A DNA stretch of 64,000 nt from Archangiaceae bacterium. Lineage in GTDB: Bacteria; Myxococcota; Myxococcia; Myxococcales; Myxococcaceae. The stretch covers positions 24,919 through 88,918 of the forward strand of contig JAACJQ010000205.1 of assembly GCA_016879935.1 (NCBI GenBank), given 5' to 3'. How positions within the stretch are numbered: the stretch's first letter is position 1; every line of letters begins with the position of its first letter. The position numbers were made by a program, and so were the translations under genes. The notes beneath the pieces are model-generated. The model was not told the origin of the DNA. It worked only from the letters and a program-made list of their open reading frames with translations, and searched no databases. Shown here one piece after another: positions 1 to 9,816 of this stretch.

Positions 1-125
1 TCGACCTGCTCGAGCTGCTGCGCAACAAGACGGCTGGCAACCTCACGATCGAAGAGGAGCAGCTCTTCAAGACGCTGCTGACCGATCTGCGGCTGCGCTA
101 CGTGCAGAAGCAACAAGGGAAGTAA
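1..125 (+). CDS. DUF1844 family protein, C-terminal fragment
   Basis: Reading frame open from the left window edge to a TAA at 123-125. The visible 40 residues begin DLLELLRNKT and end in YVQKQQGK. The pattern (D-L-L-x-x-L-x-x-K-T-x-G-N-L-T, then E-E-x-x-L, then D-L-R-x-R-Y-V) matches the C-terminus of DUF1844 proteins, short bacterial proteins of unknown function. The start lies outside the window. The next gene starts 3 nt after this stop on the same strand, so the two are probably co-transcribed. Confidence 0.7.
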   Translation, partial: DLLELLRNKTAGNLTIEEEQLFKTLLTDLRLRYVQKQQGK

Positions 126-128
126 CTC

Positions 129-752
129 GTGCTGCCCACTCCGCTCCGCTACGCGACCCTCGCCACGGTGGCCCTGGGTGCGATCGTCTCGTTCGGGTCG
201 ATTCAGGGCATGCGGCTCGCGTTCGTCGCCGAAGAGATCGACGTGTCGGCCGGCGAGACGCCCTTCTTCAACAAACTCACGCCCAACCCCGAGGCCTACG
301 CAGCTGCCCAGCGGGCCCAGGGCGTCGCCATTCGCAACAGCATCGAGAGCATGCGCTGGCCCCGCATCGCCGTGCTCTTCGGCCTCTCGGCGGCGACGGC
401 GCTGGTGTTCGTCTCCGCCCTTCGCCTGCGCTGGCCGTCGGGCATTCAGCGCAGCGGGCTGGCGATGCTGCTCTCCCGCGCTGCCGTCGGCGCTGCCGTC
501 TTCCGCACCCTCGATGGCGCGCAGGAGTTGGTGATGGTTCGCGCGGCCGTCGCCGCCTACGAGAAGGCGCTGAAGGAGCATCACGTCGAGCTCGGCGAGG
601 CCGAAGCGACCATGACGATCTTCTCGGCCGGCAGCGTGATGACGACGATGGTGGTGATCGGGCTCTTCCTGCTCGCGTCGAACTACTTCCGCTCGGAACG
701 CATTCAGCAGACGTTCGAGCTCATCGACCGGAACACGCCCGAAGAAGAGTGA
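129..752 (+). CDS. hypothetical membrane protein
   Basis: 207 residues from a GTG start 3 nt after the upstream stop. Hydrophobic segments lie near residues 7-27, 78-98, perhaps 108-125, and 168-187, suggesting three or four membrane passes. A hydrophilic stretch (about 35-75) would be extracytoplasmic or loop, and the tail is charged and acidic. No family is recognised. It forms a probable operon with the DUF1844 gene. Its stop abuts the stop of the convergent gene on the minus strand with no spacer, so transcripts probably overlap there. Confidence 0.65.
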   Translation: MLPTPLRYATLATVALGAIVSFGSIQGMRLAFVAEEIDVSAGETPFFNKLTPNPEAYAAAQRAQGVAIRNSIESMRWPRIAVLFGLSAATALVFVSALRLRWPSGIQRSGLAMLLSRAAVGAAVFRTLDGAQELVMVRAAVAAYEKALKEHHVELGEAEATMTIFSAGSVMTTMVVIGLFLLASNYFRSERIQQTFELIDRNTPEEE

Positions 753-1337
753 TCAGGCGCCCGCGGCACGAAGCGGCGCGCGGCCCCGACGCAGCGACTC
801 GGGGACCAGCTGCCACAGCGGCTGCGGGTGGTAGTGCCGCTCGAGCTCGATCAGCACCGTCGACTGGCGCGGCAGCCGAATCAGCTCTTCACGCGCAACG
901 CCCAGCACGCGCGCGAGGTGACCGATGGGCCACTTGCCCTTGAGCTTCTCGAAGGCCTCGTCGTCGTCTTCTTCGTCGAAGTCGACGTCGACGTACCGGA
1001 GCATCTCGCCACCGACCCGACGCCCGTTGCCGTACGCCATCACCTGCTCGAGCTCGTCGGGATCGAAGACGTAGACGTGCAGCGCCGTCTTGAGGTGCTC
1101 ACTCAGCCGACGGGCGAGCGCGTGGTGCGAGAGGTACCAACGAGCGCCCTGGCGGCCGTAGGTGAAGGGCGCGTCCCAGGCGAAGCGAACCAGCCCGGGG
1201 CCACCGAGCACGGTGACCTGAAGCCCGACGTCGGTCGTCGACTGGCCGTCTTCTTCGAGGGCGTGACGCGCCACCTGCTGCAACCAGGCGACGTCGACAT
1301 CCTCGAATCGGCACAGGTAGCCACCGTGCGCTTCCAC
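753..1337 (-). CDS. conserved hypothetical protein (cytoplasmic, acidic middle region)
   Basis: About 194 residues with no signal peptide or membrane segment. An acidic run (VDFDEEDDDEAFEK) sits in the second half, followed by a short helical region (W-P-I-G-H-L-A-R-V-L-G) that could be a helix-turn-helix-like segment. The frame is open to a TTG at 1352, but the GTG at 1337 has a G-rich tract 7 nt upstream, so I prefer it. Function not recognised. The gene is convergent with the upstream membrane-protein gene and diverges from clpB across about 210 nt. Confidence 0.6.
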   Translation of the reverse strand: MEAHGGYLCRFEDVDVAWLQQVARHALEEDGQSTTDVGLQVTVLGGPGLVRFAWDAPFTYGRQGARWYLSHHALARRLSEHLKTALHVYVFDPDELEQVMAYGNGRRVGGEMLRYVDVDFDEEDDDEAFEKLKGKWPIGHLARVLGVAREELIRLPRQSTVLIELERHYHPQPLWQLVPESLRRGRAPLRAAGA

Positions 1338-1503
1338 CCGTGAACCCCCCAATGCGAACGCTCGAAAACGCGGCGCAAGTACAGGACTGGAATGGTGGGA
1401 ACAAGGGCGGAGCGCACGATTTTCATGAGTTCTTTCGGGCTCGCTAACGCCTCGCGTCGACCTCGGCCGTTTCTGCCTGCCGGAGTGACTCGGCTCACGC
1501 TTT

Positions 1504-1519
1504 CGGCACGACCCTTGCG
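1504..1519 (+). promoter_or_regulatory. candidate sigma-54 (-24/-12) promoter upstream of clpB
   Basis: The sequence CGGCACGACCCTTGCG keeps the invariant GG and GC separated by exactly 10 nt. It matches TGGCAC-R-N4-TTGCW at every defined base except the first and last. The predicted transcription start falls about 20 nt before the clpB ATG at 1549. This is a sequence match only; myxobacteria are known to use sigma-54 widely. Confidence 0.45.
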
Positions 1520-1548
1520 CGCGGTCGATCGACCCTTACCGTGCTGAC

Positions 1549-4139
<2,591 letters not shown>

Positions 4140-4143
<4 letters not shown>

Positions 4144-4712
4144 GGCTTCGGCGGCTCTGACGAAGGCGGCGCAGGTTCGGTCGTCTTCGCCACGAACGCG
4201 TCGTACTCGGCTTTGCGTGCAGCGGCGTCGACGAGCGACTGAGCCTGTGCCCGATCGAAGGCCTTGGCTCCACTCAGGAACGCGGCGAAGCACGGCACGA
4301 GCGCGATGACGAGGCTCACGGCCCAGCCCGCCACGTCTTCCCACGAGTGAAACGGCGAGCCCTCTTTGAGGAACTCGACCGCGAACGAGAGCGCTTCGCC
4401 CGAGATCGTCGCCGGCACCACGAACAGCACCGACGAGCCTCCGATGAAGCGGCCCGCCAGCCAGCTGATCGGCGCGAGGAGCAGCACCAGCCACACGCGC
4501 TGAAAGGTCCAGTGTTCGATGATCGCCTTGAAACCGGTGTCGACGAGCTCGTCGAGCGGCGCTTCGAGCAGCTCGCGCAGGTTCACCGACAAGACGGAGC
4601 CGACACCCCAGGCCAACACACCGAGGCAGATGATCAGCAACACGCGCCGGCTGGCGTTCTCGGCGCGGGCGTAGGCGCTGGGCCCCTTCGAGACGGGGTC
4701 AGTCGTCGTCAT
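4140..4712 (-). CDS. hypothetical membrane protein downstream of truA
   Basis: 190 residues with a short hydrophilic N-terminus. About four hydrophobic segments follow, near residues 23-43, 70-90, 95-115 and 127-148. The C-terminal cytoplasmic-type tail is Lys/Ala-rich and ends in a Pro/Ser stretch ([11 protein letters not shown]). No family is recognised. It overlaps the end of truA by 14 nt on the same strand, so it is probably translated from the truA message. Its stop overlaps that of the convergent clpB. Confidence 0.65.
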
Positions 4713-5472
4713 CGGGATCCTCGCGTGGGCCGTTGCCGTAGAAGACCGCCTCGAGCGTGAGGCCCTGGGGCGGCGCCGTCTGCCCTGCCCTCGTTCGATC
4801 TTTCCCTTCGAGCACGGTGCCCAGGAACGACGGCGGCTGCTTGCCGCGCCCCACCTCGACGACGCTGCCCATGATGTTGCGCACCATGTGCTTCAAGAAC
4901 GCGGTGCCTTCGACGACGAAGGTGATCTCGTCTCCGACGTTGCCGGCGAGCTCGAGCTTCGTGATCTCGCGAACCGCGTGCGCGGCCTGACAGTCAGCGG
5001 CGCGAAAGCCAGAGAAGTCGTGTTTGCCGATGAGTGGCAACACCGACTCCTGCATCGCGGCGAGGTTGAGCGGCTGAAAGATCTCCCAGTGCGAGTTGCG
5101 GCGCATCGGAGAGCGCGACCGCCGATTGCTGAGCCGATAGCGGTAGCGCTTGCCCTTCGCCCACCGCCGAGGGTCGAACGCAGGGTCGACCTCTTCAGCC
5201 GTGATCACCGCGATGTCGTCGGGGAGCAGCCCGTTGAGGCCCATCCAGTACGCCTTCGAGGGCAGCTGCTTCGGCGAATCGAACGCCACCACCTGCCCCG
5301 TCGCGTGAACGCCGGCATCGGTGCGCCCGGCGGCCCAGATCGCGACTGGCACCTCGAGCAGCTCCTGCAATGCGCGTTGCACCCGTCCCTGCACCGAGGG
5401 CCCGTTCTGCTGGATCTGCCAGCCGACGTAGTTGCTGCCGTCGTACTCGAGCACCAGCTTCACGCGCGGCAT
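4699..5472 (-). CDS. truA: tRNA pseudouridine(38-40) synthase TruA
   Basis: 257 residues from the ATG at 5472 (MPRVKLVLEYDG). The frame is open further upstream, but that extension has no family similarity and the chosen start gives the normal TruA length. TruA isomerises uridines 38-40 in the anticodon arm of many tRNAs. The catalytic Asp lies in GRTDAGVHATGQV, and RYRYR and KHMVRNIMGSVVEVGRG are further family motifs. The C-terminus is acidic (EDPDDDD). It is followed by the overlapping membrane-protein gene. Confidence 0.93.
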   Translation of the reverse strand: MPRVKLVLEYDGSNYVGWQIQQNGPSVQGRVQRALQELLEVPVAIWAAGRTDAGVHATGQVVAFDSPKQLPSKAYWMGLNGLLPDDIAVITAEEVDPAFDPRRWAKGKRYRYRLSNRRSRSPMRRNSHWEIFQPLNLAAMQESVLPLIGKHDFSGFRAADCQAAHAVREITKLELAGNVGDEITFVVEGTAFLKHMVRNIMGSVVEVGRGKQPPSFLGTVLEGKDRTRAGQTAPPQGLTLEAVFYGNGPREDPDDDD

Positions 5473-5605
5473 GGGCCTCGCATTGTCACCGTGCCTCCAT
5501 GCGAAGTCGACGAACAACCGCGGCCCGCAGCCCGCGTCTCCCGTGGCTGGCCCGACTGTGGGCGAGGCGGGAACCGGGAATTTCACTGAGCTGTCTGAGG
5601 TGACC

Positions 5606-6010
5606 ATGCCGCCAGACGTCCTGCTGGTCCTTGCTTCGAGCGGAATCACCCTGGTCGCGAGCCTGCTGTTCTTCGTGAGCGAAGATCGCGAACCCGTGCA
5701 GATTCAGGGCATTCCGGTGCAGTTCTGCCTGCCGCCCAAGCGCCCCCTGGCCGTGCCGCCGCCGCTGCCCGTTCCGTTCGAGTGCGCCGTCGATGTGTCG
5801 ACCCAGTCGCTGCATTCGATCATGACGCTCAAGCCGCAGGGCGAAGACTGGGTGATGACGCTCGACATGGAGCCGATGTGCGACACGCCCGCCGTTCGCG
5901 TCGAAGGCAACCAGGGTGTGGGCCAGGTCAACGATCTGCGGTGGAACAACCGCGCTGGCTACGTTCGTGCGACGCAGAAGCAGTGGAAGGTGAAGCCCGG
6001 CCGCGCGTGA
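5606..6010 (+). CDS. small secreted or membrane-anchored hypothetical protein
   Basis: 134 residues from an ATG preceded by TGAGG. The N-terminus (MPPDVLLVLASSGITLVA) is a single hydrophobic segment, an uncleaved anchor or signal sequence. A Pro-rich linker (PPPLPVPFE) and a small probable beta domain with two Cys (FECAVD and EPMCDTP) follow, and these could form a disulfide outside the cytoplasm. The frame is open further upstream but would overlap truA antisense without any domain. Function unknown; it is convergent with the AgmX/PglI-domain gene. Confidence 0.55.
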   Translation: MPPDVLLVLASSGITLVASLLFFVSEDREPVQIQGIPVQFCLPPKRPLAVPPPLPVPFECAVDVSTQSLHSIMTLKPQGEDWVMTLDMEPMCDTPAVRVEGNQGVGQVNDLRWNNRAGYVRATQKQWKVKPGRA

Positions 6011-6013
6011 GCA

Positions 6014-7303
6014 TCAGTCTTCACTGCCGGCGGCTTTGAAGAGCCACGGGAAGGTGACGTTCACGATTCCTCCACCCGCGGGCGGGGGGAAGACCCAACG
6101 GGCGATTCTCGCCGTCACGCACGCCGTCACCTCGGGAGCGCCCAGCGTGTCTTCCGCCGCGGCGACGTTGATCACCGAGCCATCGGCGCCGATGGTCCAG
6201 GCGACCGCGAGCTTTCCCCCGAACAGTCGCTTCTGCAGCTCGAACTCGTAGCAGGCCTTGATCTGTCGCTGGTTCGCCCGAATGACTTTCATGATCACGT
6301 CCTTGTCGAGCCCGCCCGTTCCAGAGAACGGCCTGACGATGATGCCGTCGTCGGCGAACACGAACTCCTCGACGAATCGACCGTCGACGGCAGGTGGCTG
6401 AAGTCGCCAGCGTCGTGCCCGGGCTGCGACACACTGCGATCGTCGATCTTCGCCACTCGTGACGTCGGTCAGGCCACCATCGGCGTCCAGCCGAAACGCC
6501 AGCCGAACCACTCCTGCATCAGCATCGGACTCGTTCCTGCACGACTCGAGTTGCACCGCGAGAGACAGCATCTCCTGCGCGAACGGCGGAGCGCCGCTGA
6601 GCATCGAACGGGCGTCGGCATCGCTGACACCGACCGCCAGCGGTCGCTCGGTTGGTCGCAACACCTCGACACGCTCCGAGGTCGCAGCCACCACCCAATC
6701 GAGCGTCGCAGCGGTCCACTGTTTCGACCGGGGAAAGCGCCAGCGCGGCAGGGCCTCGAGCACGCACGCAGGCACGTCGGTTCCAGCGAGCCGCATCGAG
6801 ACGTCGTCGATGGTCGCGGAGACCACGACTCCACTCGGGCCGATCACGACCGCATTCGAGAACGTGCCGTCGTTGGCGGGGAGCTTCCGGAACTGCTGAA
6901 CACACCTGGCGACCTCGGCACGATGGTCGAACTGAACCGACGCCAACTCGGCCTGTTCGAGGCCGCCATCTCCTGCCGGCCTCGGCGTCGGGTGACGAAG
7001 GACTGGCGCCCACTCGAGCTGAACCCTCGTGTCGGCGGGCCGGGGCGGGAATGGCCACGTTCGAAACTGCTTCGAGAAGCACACCGCGCGCTCGGGCTTC
7101 GAATCGCGCAGCACCGAGTTCCAGAGCACGCCGCCGTCGCCAGAGATTCCGAACAGCATCACCGGAGCGCCGCTCGTCTTGCCCTTCACGCAGTCGGAGA
7201 GCTCTGCGTCGTGAAACGAGATGACGTCTTCGATCTCGTCGAGGGCCAGCCCGCCATCGGCCCACGAGGCCGTGAGCACGAGCGCCGCGAGCGTCGTCAT
7301 CAT
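6014..7303 (-). CDS. secreted protein with AgmX/PglI (TonB-like) C-terminal domain
   Basis: 429 residues. The N-terminus (MMTTLAALVLTASWADGG) is a Sec-type signal, placing it in the periplasm or outer envelope. The last 95 residues (from about VIMKVIRANQRQIKACYE to the end) are the AgmX/PglI C-terminal domain. That domain is a TonB-like fold common in myxobacteria and named from the M. xanthus gliding proteins AgmX and PglI. Three earlier segments of similar design (two Cys with W-x-F/L-P) suggest repeated related modules. The start codon overlaps the end of the upstream gene by 4 nt. An envelope role is likely; a motility role is inference from the domain name only. Confidence 0.7.
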   Translation of the reverse strand: MMTTLAALVLTASWADGGLALDEIEDVISFHDAELSDCVKGKTSGAPVMLFGISGDGGVLWNSVLRDSKPERAVCFSKQFRTWPFPPRPADTRVQLEWAPVLRHPTPRPAGDGGLEQAELASVQFDHRAEVARCVQQFRKLPANDGTFSNAVVIGPSGVVVSATIDDVSMRLAGTDVPACVLEALPRWRFPRSKQWTAATLDWVVAATSERVEVLRPTERPLAVGVSDADARSMLSGAPPFAQEMLSLAVQLESCRNESDADAGVVRLAFRLDADGGLTDVTSGEDRRSQCVAARARRWRLQPPAVDGRFVEEFVFADDGIIVRPFSGTGGLDKDVIMKVIRANQRQIKACYEFELQKRLFGGKLAVAWTIGADGSVINVAAAEDTLGAPEVTACVTARIARWVFPPPAGGGIVNVTFPWLFKAAGSED

Positions 7304-8514
7304 TTCGAGACCTCCGAGTTCATCACCTGGCGAACGCAGATCCGGAGAATCTGGCGTTCCTGCATGTCGGGCACGATGAGGTGCAGGCGGTACCAGCCGC
7401 CACCCCCCACCGGGAACTGAACGAGCTGCGCGTCTGACGTCGTCGTGAACTCGTTCGCGGGCGCCCAGATGGAGTCGAGGAAACGCATGATGCGGGGTTC
7501 GAGCATCACGACGGTACCGCGCGCGAGCGTGCTGCCCTGCACCTCGACACGTTCACCAGCGAGCGGGCTCGTCAGCGAGAAGAAGTGACACCCGCGTTCG
7601 TCGCACGGGCCTTTGCCCTGGATCCAGGCAGTGATTCGCGTGGGCGTGCACTCCGAGGTGGGCGCTGACTTTCGATGTTCGACCCACGACGGCATCTCGT
7701 TCGGCGGCTTTGTCACGTCGAAGGTCGAGGGGCTCGCGTACGACGGCTTGGCGCTGAGAATGGGAACGGTGACGAGCGCGATGAGACCGGCACCGAAGAT
7801 CGTTCGAAGCAGCAAGCTCATGCGCAGGTCCGCACGAAGCGCCTTCCAGTCCTTCGACGCTTTGGTGACGACGGCGATCAGCCGGTCGCGGCGAGCCTGC
7901 ACCTGGCTCAACCAGCGGTCCGAGAAACGCACGAGGTTGTCGCTGTCGCAGTAGTCGCAGCGCGCGCTGAAGGCCTTCGCGCCCATGGTCAGCGGAGCAC
8001 TGCAACTGCGGCAACTCCACACGCCCGCTGCTTTCGCCGGCGCTTTCGCCGCCAGCGCCCCTTGAAGCCCCGCCTGGGCGAGCACACGCTTTCTCGCGAA
8101 GCCGCTGATCAGCAAACCGAGCGTCAGCACGAGGAACGGCAGCCCGACGCTCAACGCGCCCTGGGTCGTGTCGGCCCAGACATCGACGATGCGAACGTGC
8201 GCGATCGAACGGATGAGCACTGGCACCAGCGTCGTGCTGAGACAGATCCCCATCGGGAGAAAGATCGCGGGGAAGACGAGGCCCCAGAACAGCCCGCCAT
8301 CGAGAAGGGTGAACACCCTGAGAATCGCCGGCGGCTCGTGACCGGCCCGCTCGAGCCACTGCCGCGCTTCGACTTCATTCGCGAGCACCTCCTCGGTCGC
8401 GCGCCGCGCTTCACGATGACGCTCGGGAACGAGGAGCTTCGTCTGACATGCGGGGCACGCGGTCTCGGCCTCGCTGCTGAGCGGAACGGGGCTGCCGCAG
8501 TGAGCGCAGGTCAA
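7300..8514 (-). CDS. membrane protein with two zinc-ribbon-like motifs
   Basis: About 404 residues, using a TTG start that gives MTCAHCGSPVPL; the open frame further upstream would overlap the preceding gene. An N-terminal four-Cys ribbon (CAHC...CPAC) is followed by two membrane segments (near 78-100 and 125-150). A second four-Cys ribbon (CRSC...CDYC) and a third hydrophobic segment (LLLRTIFGAGLIALVTVPIL) come next. The C-terminal domain of about 140 residues with four Cys is probably extracytoplasmic. No known family is assigned. It lies between two envelope genes on one strand, overlapping the downstream one by 4 nt. Confidence 0.6.
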   Translation of the reverse strand: MTCAHCGSPVPLSSEAETACPACQTKLLVPERHREARRATEEVLANEVEARQWLERAGHEPPAILRVFTLLDGGLFWGLVFPAIFLPMGICLSTTLVPVLIRSIAHVRIVDVWADTTQGALSVGLPFLVLTLGLLISGFARKRVLAQAGLQGALAAKAPAKAAGVWSCRSCSAPLTMGAKAFSARCDYCDSDNLVRFSDRWLSQVQARRDRLIAVVTKASKDWKALRADLRMSLLLRTIFGAGLIALVTVPILSAKPSYASPSTFDVTKPPNEMPSWVEHRKSAPTSECTPTRITAWIQGKGPCDERGCHFFSLTSPLAGERVEVQGSTLARGTVVMLEPRIMRFLDSIWAPANEFTTTSDAQLVQFPVGGGGWYRLHLIVPDMQERQILRICVRQVMNSEVSK

Positions 8515-8534
8515 CCGCTCGAGCCGTGATGAGT

Positions 8535-9371
8535 TCAGAAGCGCCAGTCGATCAGCGAGACACTCGCGCCGACCGAGAAGCCCGACGAGGTCGGTCCGAT
8601 GAGCGGCGTGGGCGTTGGAAGGCCGATGGAGAGGGCTCCCGACTTCGGGTCGCGACTGGCGATGGCCGACTTGAAGCGTGGCTGCTTGGTGAGGTTGAGC
8701 ACCGCCATCTGAATGAGCGGCACCGCTACGATCGCGCCAACGAGCAGCACGACGTCGTTTCCACAGCCCGTCGGCACTGATGAGCCAGTCGTGGGCGTTC
8801 CTGCCGGGCACGTGATGGTGTTGCGAACGATCGCACCGCCCCCGGTGAGGTACGTGAGGCCCAGCACCGCGGCTTGCGCCGCGAGGCCTGCCAACGCCGC
8901 GGGCCACATCTCGGAGTAGTAGTTGCGGCTGCCGTTGGCGATCGAGACCTGAGTCTGTGCGATGGCGAGTGGCGCACTGCCGAAGAGCAACGCGGTGATC
9001 ACCGTGCCAACCACGGGATCGCCGCTGAACAGCCCACCGTTGATCAGCAGAAAGAACGGCAGCACCAGAATGCCCGCGGCCGTCAGCATGCCGAAGAGCG
9101 ACTCGCTCACCATCAACCCGACCTCAGGGCCTGGCGGTTCCTTCGGAGCCTGATTCCCGTAGGGCATGTAGGGCTTCGCAGGTGGCGTGTTGGTCGGCGG
9201 GGCAGGTGTTCCGTACTGCGAATCGACCGGAGGCGCAGGAGGTGGCCCGTTCGGGTCAGGCGCAGCAGGTGGCGGGGCGGGAATGAGCGGCGGCGGCGAA
9301 AAGCCCGACGTCTGCCCTCGCGCCAGCGCCGGCACCAGAAGCGCCACCATCACGTAGCTCATCCACTTCAT
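8535..9371 (-). CDS. hypothetical membrane protein, Pro-rich N-terminus
   Basis: 278 residues from the ATG at 9371, chosen because GGAG lies 6 nt before it; an ATG at 9377 touches the GGAG directly. A signal peptide (MSYVMVALLVPALARGQ) is followed by about 60 residues rich in Pro, Ala and Gly. Four hydrophobic segments then follow, with a short extracytoplasmic loop carrying two Cys (ITCPAGT...TGCGN). No family is recognised. The last 35 residues (PLIGPTSSGFSVGASVSLIDWRF) are beta-strand-like and end in an aromatic, as outer-membrane proteins often do; this is only a hint. Confidence 0.55.
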   Translation of the reverse strand: MKWMSYVMVALLVPALARGQTSGFSPPPLIPAPPPAAPDPNGPPPAPPVDSQYGTPAPPTNTPPAKPYMPYGNQAPKEPPGPEVGLMVSESLFGMLTAAGILVLPFFLLINGGLFSGDPVVGTVITALLFGSAPLAIAQTQVSIANGSRNYYSEMWPAALAGLAAQAAVLGLTYLTGGGAIVRNTITCPAGTPTTGSSVPTGCGNDVVLLVGAIVAVPLIQMAVLNLTKQPRFKSAIASRDPKSGALSIGLPTPTPLIGPTSSGFSVGASVSLIDWRF

Positions 9372-9417
9372 GACCATCTCCGTGAGGCCACTGCCGGCCG
9401 GCGCCTCGCAAACTCGT

Positions 9418-9804
9418 TCAAATCACCGCGATCGCATCAATCTCGACCTTCGAGCCTCTTGGCAAGGCGCTCACCTGAACGGTCGCGCGGGCCGGAGGAT
9501 TCGAAGGGAACGACTTCGCATACACCTCATTCACCTTCCCGAAGTCGTTCAGGTCGGTGAGGAAGATGCCGCAGCGCACGACGTTGGCGAAGGTGGCGCC
9601 CGACTTCGCGAGCACGGCCTCGAGGTTCTTCATCACGCGCTCGGTCTGCGCGGTGATGTCGCCCTCGACGATCTGCCCCGTCTTCGGGTCGAGCGGAATC
9701 TGCCCCGAGAGGAACACCATGCGGCCGGCGGGAACCGAGACGGCCTGCGAGTACGGCCCGATCGCCGCGGGCGCGCCGTCGGTCTGAATCACTTCACGTG
9801 CCAT
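9418..9804 (-). CDS. ridA: RidA family reactive-intermediate deaminase
   Basis: 128 residues from the ATG at 9804, which has AGGAG 6-7 nt upstream. RidA proteins are cytoplasmic trimers that hydrolyse the reactive enamine/imine intermediates released by PLP-dependent enzymes such as threonine dehydratase. Family features are AIGPYSQAV near the N-terminus, FLSGQIPLDPKTG, the conserved Arg-Cys pair in VVRCGIFLTDLNDF, the core E in VNEVYAKSFP, and the C-terminal ARATVQVSALPRGSKVEID with the substrate-binding Arg. It starts 12 nt after rel and is probably in its operon. Confidence 0.93.
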   Translation of the reverse strand: MAREVIQTDGAPAAIGPYSQAVSVPAGRMVFLSGQIPLDPKTGQIVEGDITAQTERVMKNLEAVLAKSGATFANVVRCGIFLTDLNDFGKVNEVYAKSFPSNPPARATVQVSALPRGSKVEIDAIAVI

Positions 9805-9816
9805 CACCTGCTCCTG

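Noticed and set aside
5570..5598. ECF-type promoter-like GGAACC...GTCTGA upstream of the small gene at 5606
   Set aside because: Spacing is right, but transcription would begin at or within a few bases of the ATG, leaving no room for the ribosome-binding site that is visible; probably chance.
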